Source: Taudactylus pleione (taxonomy: Eukaryota; Chordata; Amphibia; Anura; Myobatrachidae). From it: 64,000 nucleotides of DNA. Both the position numbers and the translations under genes were made by a program. The notes below the pieces were generated by a model. The model saw only the letters and a program-made list of their open reading frames with translations. It was not told the origin of the DNA and did no database searches. The DNA is taken from the NCBI GenBank assembly GCA_031769625.1, contig JAUIMM010000484.1, positions 5,263,501-5,327,500 of the forward strand. The letters are read 5' to 3'. Below, in pieces: positions 48,641 to 61,816 of this stretch. Position 1 is the stretch's first letter. Each line of letters begins with the position of its first letter.

Positions 48641-50028
48641 GGAATGGAAAGGAATGTTTCCAGAGTGCCGAGAAATGGTGGTGTGTCATGTTACCACTCC
48701 CTCATTTTCCAGTAACCATGCACCTTGTGGCATGTGACCATGCACACCTACTTGGGGGTGGCTCCGTTCTTTTAACTTGCCCTGGGCTCCAAATACCCTA
48801 GTTATGCCACTGGTCAGTTGTAATCATCAATGTGTATTTTGCACCAAAGATCAAGTACCCACAAGTTATATGCATCCTGAGCCACATTATCTGTGAACAC
48901 AACCCTTCTGTACTCATTGCTTGAATGCCCCCTTCCTGCCTTCTTCCATATCTCTAAGTGTAAGGAGGTGTAATCGCAAGATGCAACCTCATCTACAAAG
49001 ACTAAGAATACTTTCTACATATATGGAATATAACAATGCACATTTAAATCAGCCAAACAATCCTTATATCCAACTCTACATTAGCCCCATAGTTGGGCTA
49101 ATGTAGAGTCCTAGGCCAAAGTAAAGTACACATTAGTGGGTTTAATCACTTGAAAAGAGTTATAGCAAGACAAGAGTTAAAACTACCAATATAATTAGTA
49201 TATTGTCTGAAGTTAGCATTTTTTCCTTTTTTAAGATTTAAAACTCCTTTGAAAATATTCTATATTATTTCACAATGTATTCTAGACAGATAAAGATTTT
49301 CTTTTTGTGATATTATGCATTGCTTTTCTACTTAGATAGAGATTTCATTCAAGAATCAATCAAACAATCAGGCTGCCTGTCTGAGTTCTAAGGCTGGGAG
49401 CTATTAGTAACCATAAGTGAAATGGAGAGACGCTAGAGTCAGGGAGGAACATTGTATAAGCTTTCAAAATAATGTTTATTTAGAGTTTAAACATTTAAAC
49501 AGATAATGATTGTGTTACATTTTAACTGCATTACAGTGTGAATTATATGTTCTTGTGAGTAAAACTTCCTCTAAATGCATGCAAATAATGAAGATATAAA
49601 AATGTACCCCCTAATCAGGTAATTCTTTAGAGTATAATGGTACCAGATATATATGTACATTATAGAAGGTTTTTTGCAGCTAATGTATAGTAACCAGCAA
49701 TGATTAATTTTAGTTTTATTTATTTACTATCGTTTACCCATAGCTTTGCTCATGTGCATGTCTGTTATTGCTCAGCAGAACTAATTATACAAAGACAGTA
49801 GTGGCATCTAATATTGTGATGTATATTTTCTATTGTTGACATTGATCACAAAATTTCTTTGTAAACAATATATATATATTTATATATTCATACATATATA
49901 ACTGTTTGCATTCGGGGTGTACAATATATGTATATATTGTATATCTATATATTTATATACATATAGTCATTTTGGACTTGAGGAGCCGATGCAAATTCTG
50001 ATAAAAACATTTTTGTCTCCATAGTTCA
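48641..50028. other. Mostly AT-rich, nothing recognised
   Basis: A short inverted patch around GTTGGGCTAATGTAGAGTC (49095) pairs with CTCTACATTAGCCC just upstream. 49865-49975 is TA-rich. A motif TTTTGG(A)CTTGAGGAGCC at 49970 recurs at 50300, suggesting a small local duplication. Confidence 0.45.
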
Positions 50029-50224
50029 CAGGTTCTCAAACTCGGTCCTCAGGACCCCAAACAGTTTCCCAGGTCTCCTCACAGAATCACAAGTGAAATA
50101 AGTAGCTCCACCTGTGAATCTTTTAAAATGTGTCAGCGAGTAATGACTACACCTGTGCACCTGCTGGGTGACCTGGAAAATGTGATCTGTGTGGGGTCCT
50201 GAGGACCGAGTTTGAGAACCACTG
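50029..50224. mobile_element. hAT-type MITE
   Basis: 196 bp; ends CAGGTTCTCAAACTCGG and, inverted, CAGTGGTTCTCAAACTCGG. The flank ATAGTTCA (8 bp, extendable to 10) is repeated at 50021-50028 and 50227-50234. Internal GTCCTCAGGACC palindromes lie at both ends. Non-coding. Confidence 0.9.
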
Positions 50225-51350
50225 CCATAGTTCATAAACAGTCCCTAAAAGTATATTTATCCTAAAAAAAATTATATTTATAGTATATACATCTAATCAT
50301 TTTGGCTTGAGGAGCCTGCACACTGCATGCGCTGAGTGTCAAGCATCTGGTTTTTCCTTTATAGCTCCTCTTCCTTACTGTATGTCACATTGAGATATTA
50401 TATACCACAGTCCATTTCTAGGTGACTAAGCTATACTATATTGAAAACACAATCCAAATTCATCCCATAGTTTTTGCGTGATGCCAGAACGAACAGACAG
50501 ACCATCAAATATCTAAAAAAAAATGTTTGTCTCCATAGTTCATACCCATTCCCAAGGAGTAAATTTCTATGTACAGACACAACCATTACAACTTTATTAT
50601 AAGTATAGATTTTTTTCCGAAAACATAATTAAACAAAACAGGTATAAACTACTTGCATGCACAAGACCTTAAAACTTTTTCACATATGAGAGTGAGTGTA
50701 CAATACTGGAAATAATTACTTTGAGTTCAGGTAATGAATTAATGAATGAATTTAAATAGCCAGTCCTGTTGGAAGGGTTGTTGTTGGATGTCATACATAA
50801 AATGGTCCATATTATAGTATATTTTACATGGTAACATATGTCCAGTATATATAAAGAAATGTTACTCTATGTCCAGTGAGACAACTATCAATGTTAATTG
50901 ATGGTTGCAAAAAAAAGTATGTTTCGGGCGCCACAAATGCTAGATCCATGTCATGAATGTGATTATGTGGCAAATTTGTTATTTGAAAATACAAATGATG
51001 TTCTTTTATATACAGAATTTCAATGTGTCTTCTAATCTTTTTAATATTGCAATATGCTCAACAGTATTCCACTAAATACATACGATTCAGTTTAAAACCA
51101 AAAAAAGTAGAGTAGCTTGTATGGGTTGACCATACATTTAGTTGCATAGCACTATAATTGACAGTTGTACATCCCTTCATTTAGTCTTACTTTTTGACAC
51201 TCTTTGATAAAATTTAACTCCAGATATATGAAAAAAAAGTAAGTTTTTGTTGCATAAACAACATTTTGGGTCTATACCAGACCATTTATCAAGCTACAGT
51301 ATATACTGTATGTAATTTTCCCCCAACCCCTAGACTCCAATTCAGTCTTA
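50225..51350. other. AT-rich interval, nothing recognised
   Basis: Includes the second copy of the CTTGAGGAGCC to TCTCCATAGTTCATA segment (50300-50545). No gene found. Confidence 0.45.
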
Positions 51351-51667
51351 TGCTGCATACACAAGTAAAGATTTTCTGTCCAAACATCCAACTAGTTGAT
51401 TGGTTGGAATGAAAATCTGGTAACATATAGGAGTAACTGATGATTAGCAATTTGCTCCTAAATACCAGAAAACAGATGAAAATGGTCGTTCAGACAAGTT
51501 TTTAAATGTTTGATCTAAACAATTTGTTCAAACAACAGTTTTTGTCCATTTTCTGGCATTTGGGAGCAAATTGCTGATTGTCATTTGCTTTCATACCTTA
51601 CCAGATTTTTATTCCAACCAATCAACTAGTTGGATGGTTGGACAGAAAATCTTTGTGTACCCAGCTT
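51351..51667. mobile_element. Foldback MITE
   Basis: Arms 51351-51475 and 51545-51667 are inverted copies; AAGATTTTCTGTCCAA and CCAACTAGTTGATTGG occur in both. Termini read GCTGSRTACACAA inward. The TSD is uncertain. Confidence 0.75.
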
Positions 51668-53449
51668 TATTCTTTATGTAGGCTACCAAGGATGTTAACT
51701 ACTGTAAAAGACATCTGCACCTTAACATCAAATAAAATATTTTTAAGAATGTGCATTTCAAATTGCTTATCCTTATGTTTTCATTATGTTTCCTTTCACT
51801 TATATTCAAGTGTCTACTTGAGAAGAGCTTTCATTCTAGTAGAATATGCCATCAATCAAAAACTTAATAGCAGGGTAGGTTCCATGAATTGCAAATGTAC
51901 TCCATTTACCTACAACTAAATTAAGTATATCACAGATGAGTGGCTTTGGTAACCACTGTCATAAATCTAGAGCTAATATATATGTACAGATCCAGGCAAA
52001 ATCATTATACAATTCTATGATTATCAACCACAGATTAATAAACTTCAGGAAACATTATTTAATGTGGTAAACCCCTGGATTTCTTACTGGATCTCATTAT
52101 ACCAAATATAATACAGGACATAATAATCTGGAACATTTGGTAAATAACATTACAATATACTGTACTTTGTATTGATATTTTGATAACAAATCTCTTTTGC
52201 TAGAAAATTTAAATAGGCTCGAGCTGGGAATATAAACTACTAATCAGTCACACCAACACCATTTTTAAGACAAAAGATCAGATTAGATACACATTGACCA
52301 TAGAATAAAAACAACCATGTAAACAATGTAATAGCCTAAGATCTTAGAAAATTGTTGCAATTCCGTATATTTTCAGTAAGCTTCAAGTCTCCAAAAAGCC
52401 ATCTGAATGAACCTCGAGCTGATGTCAGTTGCCGTACCAATTTTTGGAATGTCAGACTTTCAAGTCACCAGATTTAATATCCAGCGAGTTCTGAAGTCAC
52501 TAAATATGCACCAGAATAAGCCATGAAACAATAGTTGGGCCCCTGGGCTGTGAGATAACTGCTGATGCAGCTTCCTCGTCTGGCTGAATATGTATAAGTT
52601 AAATTTAAATAAATAAATGAAGAAAAAGCTTCAAGTCCTCCCCCAAAAAACTAACTAGCACTAGCACTACTGCCCAGAATGGCATTGGACAAAGGCCTTT
52701 GGTTCCCCTAAATTTTTCTATTACCAGCACTAGACTTTATCAGCACAAAAGTGGGAGGATACTCTGCATGGGGTCCTCCCACTATACTGCCAACCAGTCC
52801 TTAGCTGGACAGCACAAGTGTAAAATCCCTAGATAATTGAAGCCTGCATAACAAATGTGTCCGTCCCTCCCTAGTCTCAGTTAGTCTTGTGCTGATAGTA
52901 ATGTGACTCTTACTTTTATTTATTTTTTCAATTTCAATCATGTCTACATGGACCAAATAAGACTAATCACAATGGATTTTATACAAGGTGAACAAGAGGA
53001 TTCAGGGTGTTTTTAGTTAATAAAGGATTGTTAAATTTGGTGTCCGTCTTGTGTTTATTTTAATATTTTCTTTACAGGTGCACTACAGGTATAAGGGAAT
53101 GTTGGCACTTGTGGTTCTCCAAGTGCCAGCATGCCCTGACATCCATTAAAATTGGCTATGCCAACTTTACATAATGAATCATGCACAGGTGGAGAATATC
53201 TTACAACAAAGACGTTGGCATGTGGGTAGATGTTTGGCATAATAAATAACTACATTTTGCAGGTTTGTTATTACATCCTCCAACTTGGATGCAAAAGTCA
53301 CTGCAATCTTGCCTTGATTTTGACCCAATTAAAAGTTGCTGAAAAATCACAAACTATTACATGTCCACTATGAGGGGTTTAACAGAGAAGAACAATCAGG
53401 TTTAAAGTGCCATTATCAACTCATAAAGCAAGACAGCGTCTTCTTAATG
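51668..53449. other. Unclassified, nothing recognised
   Basis: About 1.8 kb of AT-rich sequence. 52620-52900 is a little GC-richer but has no paired ends and no domain. Confidence 0.45.
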
Positions 53450-53590
53450 CAGAGGTTCCCATTACAGTCCAGGTTTTAAGGTTATCCATGCTTGAGCACA
53501 GGTGACTTCATTAGTATCTCAGTCAATTTGATTTAACCATCAGGACTTAAGCATGGATATCCTTAAAACCTGGACTGTAATGTACTGTAC
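53450..53590. mobile_element. Short palindromic MITE
   Basis: Arms 53459-53495 and 53548-53583 pair almost fully (CATTACAGTCCAGGTTTTAA and inverse, then ATCCATGCTT). Only ~50 bp separate them. The TSD was not fixed. Confidence 0.75.
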
Positions 53591-55179
53591 CAGAGTGGAA
53601 AAAATCTTACAAGTTAAAATTTCCCACCCAATAATTAGAAACTGTGAAAACACAATACATTTATCAGACAATTGTGCTTTAAGAACTAATATATAAAGTA
53701 AACTACTATAGGTTTTTCAGACCGGTTTGATCTACTGAAGATAGTTAAATGTCTAAAGAGAGATTCATAAATGTATCCCTGACAGAAGCAAGTAAACAAA
53801 TGGCCACTCATTTTCCAACTTTTGATGGAAAAATGTCTAAGTATTGTTAAAATAATTTTAAAAAATCAATGAGAAGGGTATAATTCAGTCTAACAACGAT
53901 GAATATAAATCCCTCATGGATCTATGGTACATAACAATGAATGAAATTTCAAATTACTATTAGCTAAATGTAAGATAATGTGGTCTTGGCCCAGGGGTCT
54001 ACTATGATCAGGAAGTTTTTTTAACTTTAATATATACAAATATAAAACTATATTTAAATATTTCAAAAGTGTCTTACAAAGGAATTTTTTGATGAAATGA
54101 AGAACATGTTAGTATAAGGTAAAAAAAATTAAAGGCTTTTAAATAGAGGAAACATTTTTTTTAACTTAGTTTGTATTGTTGCTCAGCAATGGTTCATAAA
54201 TATTTGTCCAACCACCCAGGCTTGTCTATATCAGGGATAAGCTCCATTTAAACAAATGCATTAAGACACAACTCATATTTATCTTCACAGCCACTGGAAA
54301 GAAATACTTTCAATCTATATAAAAATACAACAAATAGTAAAGAAGCAAACAGAGTTTTTTTTCAGAATATCCTTTCTTTCTAGAATCTTTCATCACCAAT
54401 ATGACATTTTTATTTTACTCATAATGTTGTCATTTTTACAAATGTTAGCCACAGATAAAGGCACTTGGTTAATATCCAGCATTGCCAATTTGTTTTTGAG
54501 GTATTTTGAACCTAAAAGTTGCAGCAGGTGCAGACCTGGTTTTATGGAATTGGTACAGTACATCGATTACATTTTTATTTTATTTTTTGGGAAGATGTAA
54601 AATGTCTATTCCTGAATATGCACATTATGGATATGTTATTTCAATGGCATGTGCTGGCAATATGCACATTGCAGCCCTCCCATTTGAATAGTGCCACCTG
54701 GTTCTCCAGACAATACATGTTCACAGAATGAACTTAACATTTCATAAACAGACAGAATTCTTCTTTTTATTTATCATGTATGTGCGCATCAAAAGTGTTG
54801 TAACAGTAAAAGATTTATGACACCAATGTGAAAAACTATACATACTGTAAATGCTAAAACCCATCAGAATTCATATACAAATTGTACTGGCTTAGGTGCA
54901 GTGGAAAATTCTTTTGATGGCTGTGGCCTGTCATACAGGTACATTGATACCGGGAAGAATGGGGAAAAAAATCATTCTTATTTCTCTTTTGGGGCTGCTT
55001 CATTAGGGGTACAGGAGGCATTGGGTTTTGGGTTACAACATGGATGTGGTTGGTGAGAGGGATGTCTGGTTTAGCATTGTTCAATTGTGTGCACACCTCT
55101 ACTTCCTCCCTCCTGCTTAGTTATCTGATAATTACTTGGTAATTTGCAACTTCCTGATTTTAGTGCTGATCATTTATAT
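53591..55179. other. AT-rich interval, nothing recognised
   Basis: Roughly 1.6 kb with no motif-bearing frame. An unremarkable 80-codon frame at 54854-55096 (minus) shows no known domain. Confidence 0.45.
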
Positions 55180-56985
55180 TTTTGAATTTATTTATATATT
55201 TTATTTAACAGTTTCTTATATAGCGCATCATATTCCGTTGCGCTTTACAATTTTAAACATTAATAGAACAAACCTGGGTAATAACAGACATATATAGGTA
55301 GGAAGGCCCTGCTCACAAGCTTACAATCTCTAGGGAAATAGGCATTGATACACAAGGATAGGTGCTATATATTGCATTTTGGTCCAGCCAGAATGCACAG
55401 TTTCTTGGTGGGCTGCATTATCCAGTCACACCGGAATGTCGGCCAAATGTCATGAGGATGTGAGAGAAAGACAATGTGTGAGGTTGTGTGTGGACTGTGA
55501 AAGGGGATTTAATTAAATATGGAAACTATGAAGGTTATGTGGGCGGTTCTGGAATCTGATAAGCTTACCTGAAGAGGTGAGTTTTCAGGGAACGCTTGAA
55601 GGATTGGAGACTAGAGGAAAGTCTTATTGTGCATGGTAAGGCATTCCATAGAGTGGGTGCGGCCTGAAGAAAGTCCTGTATCAGTGAGTGGGAGCAAGTA
55701 ATGTGTGGGGATGAGAGATTCAGATCTTGTGCTGAGCAGAGATGTCGGGTAGAGAGATATTTTGAGATTAGTGAAGAGATGTATGTTGGTGTGGTTTGGT
55801 TAATAGCCTTATGTGAAAGTAAAAGTATTTTGTATTGAATACGGTAGAAAACCGGCAACCAATGGAGGGACTGACAGAGCGTGGCAGCAGACAATGAACA
55901 TTTGGCAGGGAAGATATGCCTTGCAGCTGCATTCATAATTGATTGTAAAGGCGAAAGCCTGTTTTTGGGAAGACCAGTAAGGAGGCTATTGCAATAGTCA
56001 ATGCGGGAAATAATAAGTGCATGGATTAGAGTTTTTGCAGTGTCTTGTGTGAGATATGGTCGAATTTTGGCTATGGTTTTTAGATATATTTAACTTGATT
56101 TTGAGACAGATTGAATGTGGGGAACAAAGGACAGTTCAGAGTCAAGGATGACACCAAGGCAGCGAGCTTGTGGGGCAGGGTCGATTGTCAAGTTACTGTA
56201 TCAACAGTGATAGAGAGATCAGGTTGGTAACTGTTATTGGTCGGTGGAAATATAATTTATTCTGTTTTAGAAATTTTAAGTTTCAGGTGGCGGGATGACA
56301 TCTAAGATGAAATGGCAGAAAGACATTCAGTGACACGGACCAATACAGATGGTGATAAATCTGGTGAAGATAGGTAGATTTGAGTATCATCTGCATACAG
56401 ATGGTACTGGAATCCATAAGAGTGGATTAGCTTGCCAAGAGAGGAGGTATAGATTACTAATAACAGAGGACCTAAAACAGAGCCTTGCGGTACTCCAACT
56501 GATAGAGGCAGCAAAGAGGAGGCAGAATCAGAAAAACGAACAGTAAAAGAGCAATCAGATAGGTAGGAAGAGAACCAAGAAAGAGCTGTGTCCTTAAAAC
56601 CTAGGGATTGTAGTGTTTGTATGAGAAGAGAGTGGTCAACAATGTCAAAAGCAGCAGAGAGATCTAGAAGATTAGGACTGAGTAATGGCCTTATCCTTGG
56701 CAGTGATCAGATCATTTACTACCTTAGTCAGTGCTGTCTCTGTGGAGTGTTGGGAATGAAAGCCGGACAGAATTGGGTCCAATAAGTTGTGTGAGTTAAG
56801 AAAGTGTGTGAGGCGGGTGTAGACAAGTCTCTCAAGTAGCTTGGAGTGGCATGGGAGCTCGGAGATAGGACGGTAATTTGAGAGAGTGTTGGGGGTCAGA
56901 ATTTTGTTTTTTCAGAATAGGAGTAATCACTGCATGCTTGAATAGTGATGGTAAGTTGCCAGTAGAGAGAGAGAGATTGAATGTT
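55180..56985 (-). pseudogene. L2-type LINE, 5'-truncated
   Basis: Minus strand, RT from about 56985: [10 protein letters not shown], then a decayed finger/palm region, [13 protein letters not shown] (56490) and [11 protein letters not shown] (about 56375), the catalytic box. The C-terminus at 55936-55565 has LHWLPVFYRIQYKILLLSH, then APTLWNALPCTIR, ending FKRSLKTHLFR, as in L2-like elements. The 3' end near 55200 reads GCGCTATATAAGAAACTG in the LINE sense. Several frameshifts and stops; the endonuclease is missing. Confidence 0.85.
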
Positions 56986-57524
56986 CTTCACTATAATTAT
57001 ATTATCTGATCTTAGTTCCATTATATGCAGACTTTTCTAAACTAAACCCAGCATGATGCTGTATGTTGCAATTTTACTTTACTTACAATTTTTGAAATGA
57101 ACATTTGTTTCAACAACTAAAATCTGTTTAGATTATTGTAGCCACTGTTTCTGTATCAGTTTACTAGTTATAATAAGGCTGCAATGTGTTCCTCTCTTGC
57201 ATCTGGTTTCACAGGATAGGTGTGCAGAGATGTTTCAGTGTTTTATATACTGTGATCTCCATTCACATCGGTCCTACAATGCACTGATGCACTTGCCTTG
57301 CAATAAGGCTCATGGACCTGACAGGATTTGTTAAGGTTTATGAACTTCCTAATAGTCTGCACATATTATATCTAATGAACGGCCATGTCTGCAAACTAGA
57401 TAGTTTATCTGTGATACACATTTTCACTGATACCTAATGTGGTATTTGAGGCTGCAGGGAGCAGCAGCTGTCAGAAACGACCTGAACCAGGATTCATTAC
57501 AAGAGTTCAGAAAAATGGACAATA

Positions 57525-57850
57525 AATGTCAGTTGGAGGAAGGACAGGACTAACAGTTGGAGGGAGGACAGGACAGTGAGTTGGAGGGAGGATAGGACTG
57601 ACAGTTGGAGGGAGGACAGGAGAGTCAGTTGGAGAAAGGACAGGAGAGTCAGTTGGAGGGAGGATAGAACTGACAGTTGGAGGGAGGACAGGAGAGTCAG
57701 TTGGAGGGAGGACAGGAGAGCCAGTTGGAGGGAGGAGAGGAGAGTCAGTTGGAGGGAGGATAGAACTGACAGTTGGAGGGAGGATAGAACTTACAGTTGG
57801 AGGGAGGACAGGAGAGGCAGTTGGAGGGAAGAAAGTAGTCAGTTGGAGAT
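57525..57850. repeat. 24-bp minisatellite, first copy
   Basis: About 13 units of AGTTGGAGGGAGGAYAGGA plus five more bases. As 24 is a multiple of three, each open frame translates to an eight-residue repeat (for example SWREDRRV); this is not a gene signature. Confidence 0.92.
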
Positions 57851-58539
57851 AGGATAGGAGGAAATTAGTAAAGTTCTAGAGGAAATCACTGAGCGACACA
57901 GAGAACATGCCAGACAGTGAGAATGTGGAATTAAAAACAGTTGGTGCAGAGTGTGTGAGAACAAGGAGATGTCATTAGAGTGGTGCTTGAGAGTTAGACG
58001 CATGTGTCAGGCAGCTCACAATGGGCTGTGCATATGGCAGAAACCCAGAGACTTTCAAGCTGCATGTGAAACCCTGTGACAAGCTGCATATAGAAAGTTG
58101 AGCTGCAGCAAAAGAGACAACTGATACTTGTGGTTGTATCAAGAAAGTAAAGCTGTGAGTTTCTGTATCAGTTTACTAGTTATAATAAGGCTGCAATGTG
58201 TTCCTCTCTTGCATCTGGTTTCACAGGATAGGTGTGCAGAGATGTTTCAGTGGTTTATATACTGTGATCTCCATTCACATTGGTCCTACAAAGCACTGAT
58301 GCACTTGCCTTGCAATAAGGCTCATGGACCTGACAGGATTTGTTAAGGTTTATGAACTTCCTAATAGTCTGCACATATTATATCTAATGAACGGCCATGT
58401 CTGCAAACTAGATAGTTTATCTGTGATACACATTTTCACTGATGCCTAATGTGGTATTTGAGGCTGCAGGGAGCAGCAGCTGTCAGAAATGATCTGAACG
58501 AGGATTCATTACAAGAGTTCAGAAAAATGGACAATAAAT

Positions 58540-58868
58540 GTCAGTTGGAGGAAGGACAGGACTAACAGTTGGAGGGAGGACAGGACAGTCAGTTGGAGGG
58601 AGGATAGGACTGACAGTTGGAGGGAGGACAGGAGAGTCAGTTGGAGAAAGGACAGGAGAGTCAGTTGGAGGGAGGATAGAACTGACAGTTGGAGGGAGGA
58701 CAGGAGAGTCAGTTGGAGGGAGGACAGGAGAGCCAGTTGGAGGGAGGACAGGAGAGTCAGTTGGAGGGAGGATAGAACTGACAGTTGGAGGGAGGATAGA
58801 ACTGACAGTTGGAGGGAGGACAGGAGAGGCAGTTGGAGGGAAGAAAGTAGTCAGTTGGAGATAGGATA
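58540..58868. repeat. 24-bp minisatellite, second copy
   Basis: The same array within the second 1012-bp unit, with the same order of variant units, so the array pre-dates the duplication. Its open frame reads in a different phase (SVGGRTGE repeats) from the first copy's. Confidence 0.92.
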
Positions 58869-59330
58869 GGAGGAAATTACTTAAGTTCTAGAGGAAATCA
58901 CTGAGCGACACAGAGAACATGCCAGACAGTGAGAATGTGGAATTAAAAACAGTTGGTGCAGAGTGTGTGAGAACAAGGAGATGTCATTAGAGTGGTGCTT
59001 GAGAGTTAGACGCATGTGTCAGGCAGCTCACAATGGGCTGTGTATATGGCAGAAACCCAGAGACTTTCAAGCTGCATGTGAAACCCTGTGACAAGCTGCA
59101 CATAGAAAGTTGAGCTGCAGCAAAAGAGACAACTGATACTTGTGGTTGTATCAAGAAAGTAAAGGTGTGAGTCCTACTGGAGATCACACTGTACCTATCT
59201 TTCTGGAGGTGAATCTGTGTCCTGCTATAGATTGGGGGAGAGATGACCATTTGTTCATACACAGACAAGCATGTATGCTATTTATTCACATGTATCAGTG
59301 CTGCAACAGTGTCAGTTAAGGGAAGACTTT

Positions 59331-59806
59331 GGGTCTGATTCATCACGGATTGCAACTGCAACAGGGTACGCAGATCGGTCTATGGTGCCTACTGCGCATG
59401 CATCGCAGTGTGAGTGTGTGAATTAGCATTGCGATCACCCATGCAGAAAGAAAGCTTTCGCAGAGTGAGTGACGGAAGTTTAGCATTTGGGGGTGGTGAT
59501 GTGGGAGTGGCCAGAGGAATGCAGGTGTACATGTCCATTTGAACACCATTGCATGGGTGTGCATAAATTAGCCACTGCGACGGTATATGCAGTTTGTGTA
59601 CTCACTGCGTGCAACGAGGTTAGCAATTTCTGAGTAAGGTCAGACCTGCTGTAAATGTGTATGAGGGGCCGATGTTCCTGATGTGGGCGTCTCTATGCTG
59701 GCTGTGCAACAGCTTTGATATTTCATTCATTAGCATATTTTCGCAGCAGACCGGCGTGCATAATTGCAGCTGTGATCGCAATAGTGATCTATATAGAATC
59801 AGGCCC
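59331..59806. mobile_element. Harbinger-type MITE
   Basis: 476 bp; left GGGTCTGATTCATCAC, right inverted GGGCCTGATTCTATA; TSD TTT at 59328-59330 and 59807-59809. The interior is rich in ATTGCGATC words, like the copy at 2234. Confidence 0.8.
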
Positions 59807-59809
59807 TTT

Positions 59810-60012
59810 ATATTGTTTTGATATGCACAGGTTGCATTTGGTGTCCCCAACTGTGCACCAAATGCGGCCTGGGTTGCCACCATTCAAGCCATCTAAAGAG
59901 TACCTTTAACTTACCGAGTATTTAGTTCAATTTAGTTCAATTAAGGGACCATCATTTATTTTATTATAAAGAATCTTTATGAAACTCACTGCTATACACA
60001 GTATTTTAGAGT
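59810..60012. other. Short gap
   Basis: Nothing recognised between two MITEs. Confidence 0.5.
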
Positions 60013-60527
60013 GGTATGCAGTCGAGATGCCGATGGTCTATATGCCGACCGTCGGCATCCCGACTGTCTAATCCATGCAAGGGATTAATGACAGGCATCA
60101 AAATCCTGATGCATGTCATCTTACCTATGCCAGGAGCCCGATGCCTGGCATCCTGAACAAAGGTAAGCCGACTGCGGACAGTCGAGGGGGGAAGGGTTAG
60201 GTTAGGGGCTCCCAGGGGAAAATTAGGGTTTGGCGCACCCCTGGGAGGGTTAGGGTTAGGCTAGGGGAAGGGGGGTTAGGGTTAGGCACCCCCCCCGGGA
60301 GTCTTAGGTTTAAGTTGTGGGGAAGGGGGGATTAGGTTTAGGCATTTACAGGGGGGGTTAGGGTTAGGCACTTGGGGGGAGGTTAGGGATAGGCACTACT
60401 AAGGGAGGGATATGGTTAGGGGGGGTTAGGTTAGTAAACACTAAAATACTTACCTGTTGGGATTAGAACTGCCGGTCTTCCAACGCCGGGATTAGACATG
60501 CATCCGGTGGTATTTCATACTGATCCA
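60013..60527. mobile_element. GGTTAGG-rich element, 8-bp TSD family (copy C)
   Basis: 515 bp; TSD TTTAGAGT at 60005-60012 and 60528-60535. Left GGTATGCAGTCGAG; right inverted GATCAGTATGAAATACC. Contains GACCGTCGGCATCCCGAC and repeated GGGTTAGG blocks. Confidence 0.88.
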
Positions 60528-60535
60528 TTTAGAGT

Positions 60536-61542
60536 AGTGGGACTTCTGTTGGCTGCTGAATATATCTATTCTAGCAAAGAGAATATATATGTGAATGTGA
60601 TATTGCATTTAGTTTATACTGCATTGTCATTTGTGAAATCCTCCTCTTTACTCCTTTAGTGCAAGTGACCCATTTCAGTCATTTGCGGTTATTAGTATAA
60701 AAATATATAAAAATACTTGCATACATTTTGTATAAATTGCCTGTGACTGGCTGGGGAGCACTTGCCTTTCTGCTGGGACCAGGCACGTTGACAGTTGTCG
60801 CAGAAGGAATAAGTGAGAAGATTTATCAACTAGAGAGGTAACTCCAACTTACACTTGCACAACACCATCTGTATCCTCACCTCTATAATGTATTACTTAT
60901 TTGGGTATCATCATTACAGATGTTTACCCACTATTGTATCCTCCGCATGCTCTTCATAAATTCCACACTTTGGATTAGTGTCCTACATTATCTGTATAGA
61001 GCTGTTGGCAGTTTCCATAAAAACTGTGGTGGAATTTCTGTTTCTGAGAGCAATCTACTTTTTTTTAATAAAAATAAACTTGTGCAAACATTGCACAAAC
61101 TTAATTTGCACGGTCAAGTTCACCAAGATTTACAGTAGGGGAGAATAGGTTTGTGGAGTAAGCAGCAGTTAACATAATTTCTCTCTCAAGGTAATGTGTA
61201 GAAGAAAGAAGAAATAGTAATATGTAATAATTCCTTATAAAGTGTGTTCCATCATGCACCATACAAACATAAGTGTGTCCCTGCAAGTAAAATCTCTTAA
61301 TCTCTCCCCATGCTCAGGAGAAATGTTATGAGTAGTGTCCACACCTCTTAGGTAATGCACTCAAAGAATGCACACTCTTATAGGCAAATGTGTCCATATA
61401 CATTGAATGTAATTATGTCATACAGAGCAAGACGCAAAGCTGAGATGCTCTGAGAGGAGTAGTGTACCATATTTTTCTAAATTTGTCATCTTAGTCACAT
61501 CGCAGAATCAATAAAGAGCTGGCACAATGTACTATACTAGAG
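60536..61542. other. AT-rich interval, nothing recognised
   Basis: No domain-bearing frame or paired repeat over ~1 kb. Confidence 0.5.
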
Positions 61543-61550
61543 ATGCTGGG

Positions 61551-61808
61551 GGGTGTAGTAGTTATTACTGCCGGCCGCATGGGGGTGTGCCTAACCCTAA
61601 GTCCCCCCGGGAGCGCTAAACCTACCCCCCCCCTGTTCTCGCCCGGCGCCCGGCTTACCTTCGGTCGGTATGCCGGGCGTCGGTCTTCCGGCGTATGGTT
61701 AATGACAGGCGTCGAGTTTTCGATGCCTGTCATTAGTACCACACTGGGATTAGAGAGTCTGGAAGCCGGAGGTCGGCATTTAGACCGTCGGCTTCCAGAC
61801 TACATCCC
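61551..61808. mobile_element. 8-bp TSD family, short inverted copy (D)
   Basis: 258 bp; TSD ATGCTGGG exact at 61543-61550 and 61809-61816. Ends GGGTGTAGTAG and, inverted, GGGATGTAGTC. Its right half is the inverse of the left part of copy C (CCGACGGTCTAAATGCCGAC in inverse orientation), with most of the GGTTAGG interior lost. Confidence 0.88.
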
Positions 61809-61816
61809 ATGCTGGG

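Larger units (their letters stand above)
57146..59170. repeat. 1012-bp tandem duplication
   Basis: 57151 onward is repeated from 58163 with a constant offset of 1012 and few differences, ending near 59165 (TCAAGAAAGTAAAG in both). It includes the minisatellites at 57525-57850 and 58540-58868 and the segment CAGGATAGGTGTGCAGAG. High identity suggests a recent duplication, or collapse/expansion in assembly. Confidence 0.92.

Noticed and set aside
57576..57857. Repetitive SWREDRR protein
   Set aside because: Produced by a 24-bp minisatellite whose length is a multiple of three; other frames are open too.
58538..58864. Repetitive SVGGRTGE protein
   Set aside because: Same minisatellite in another phase; no start context or conserved flank.
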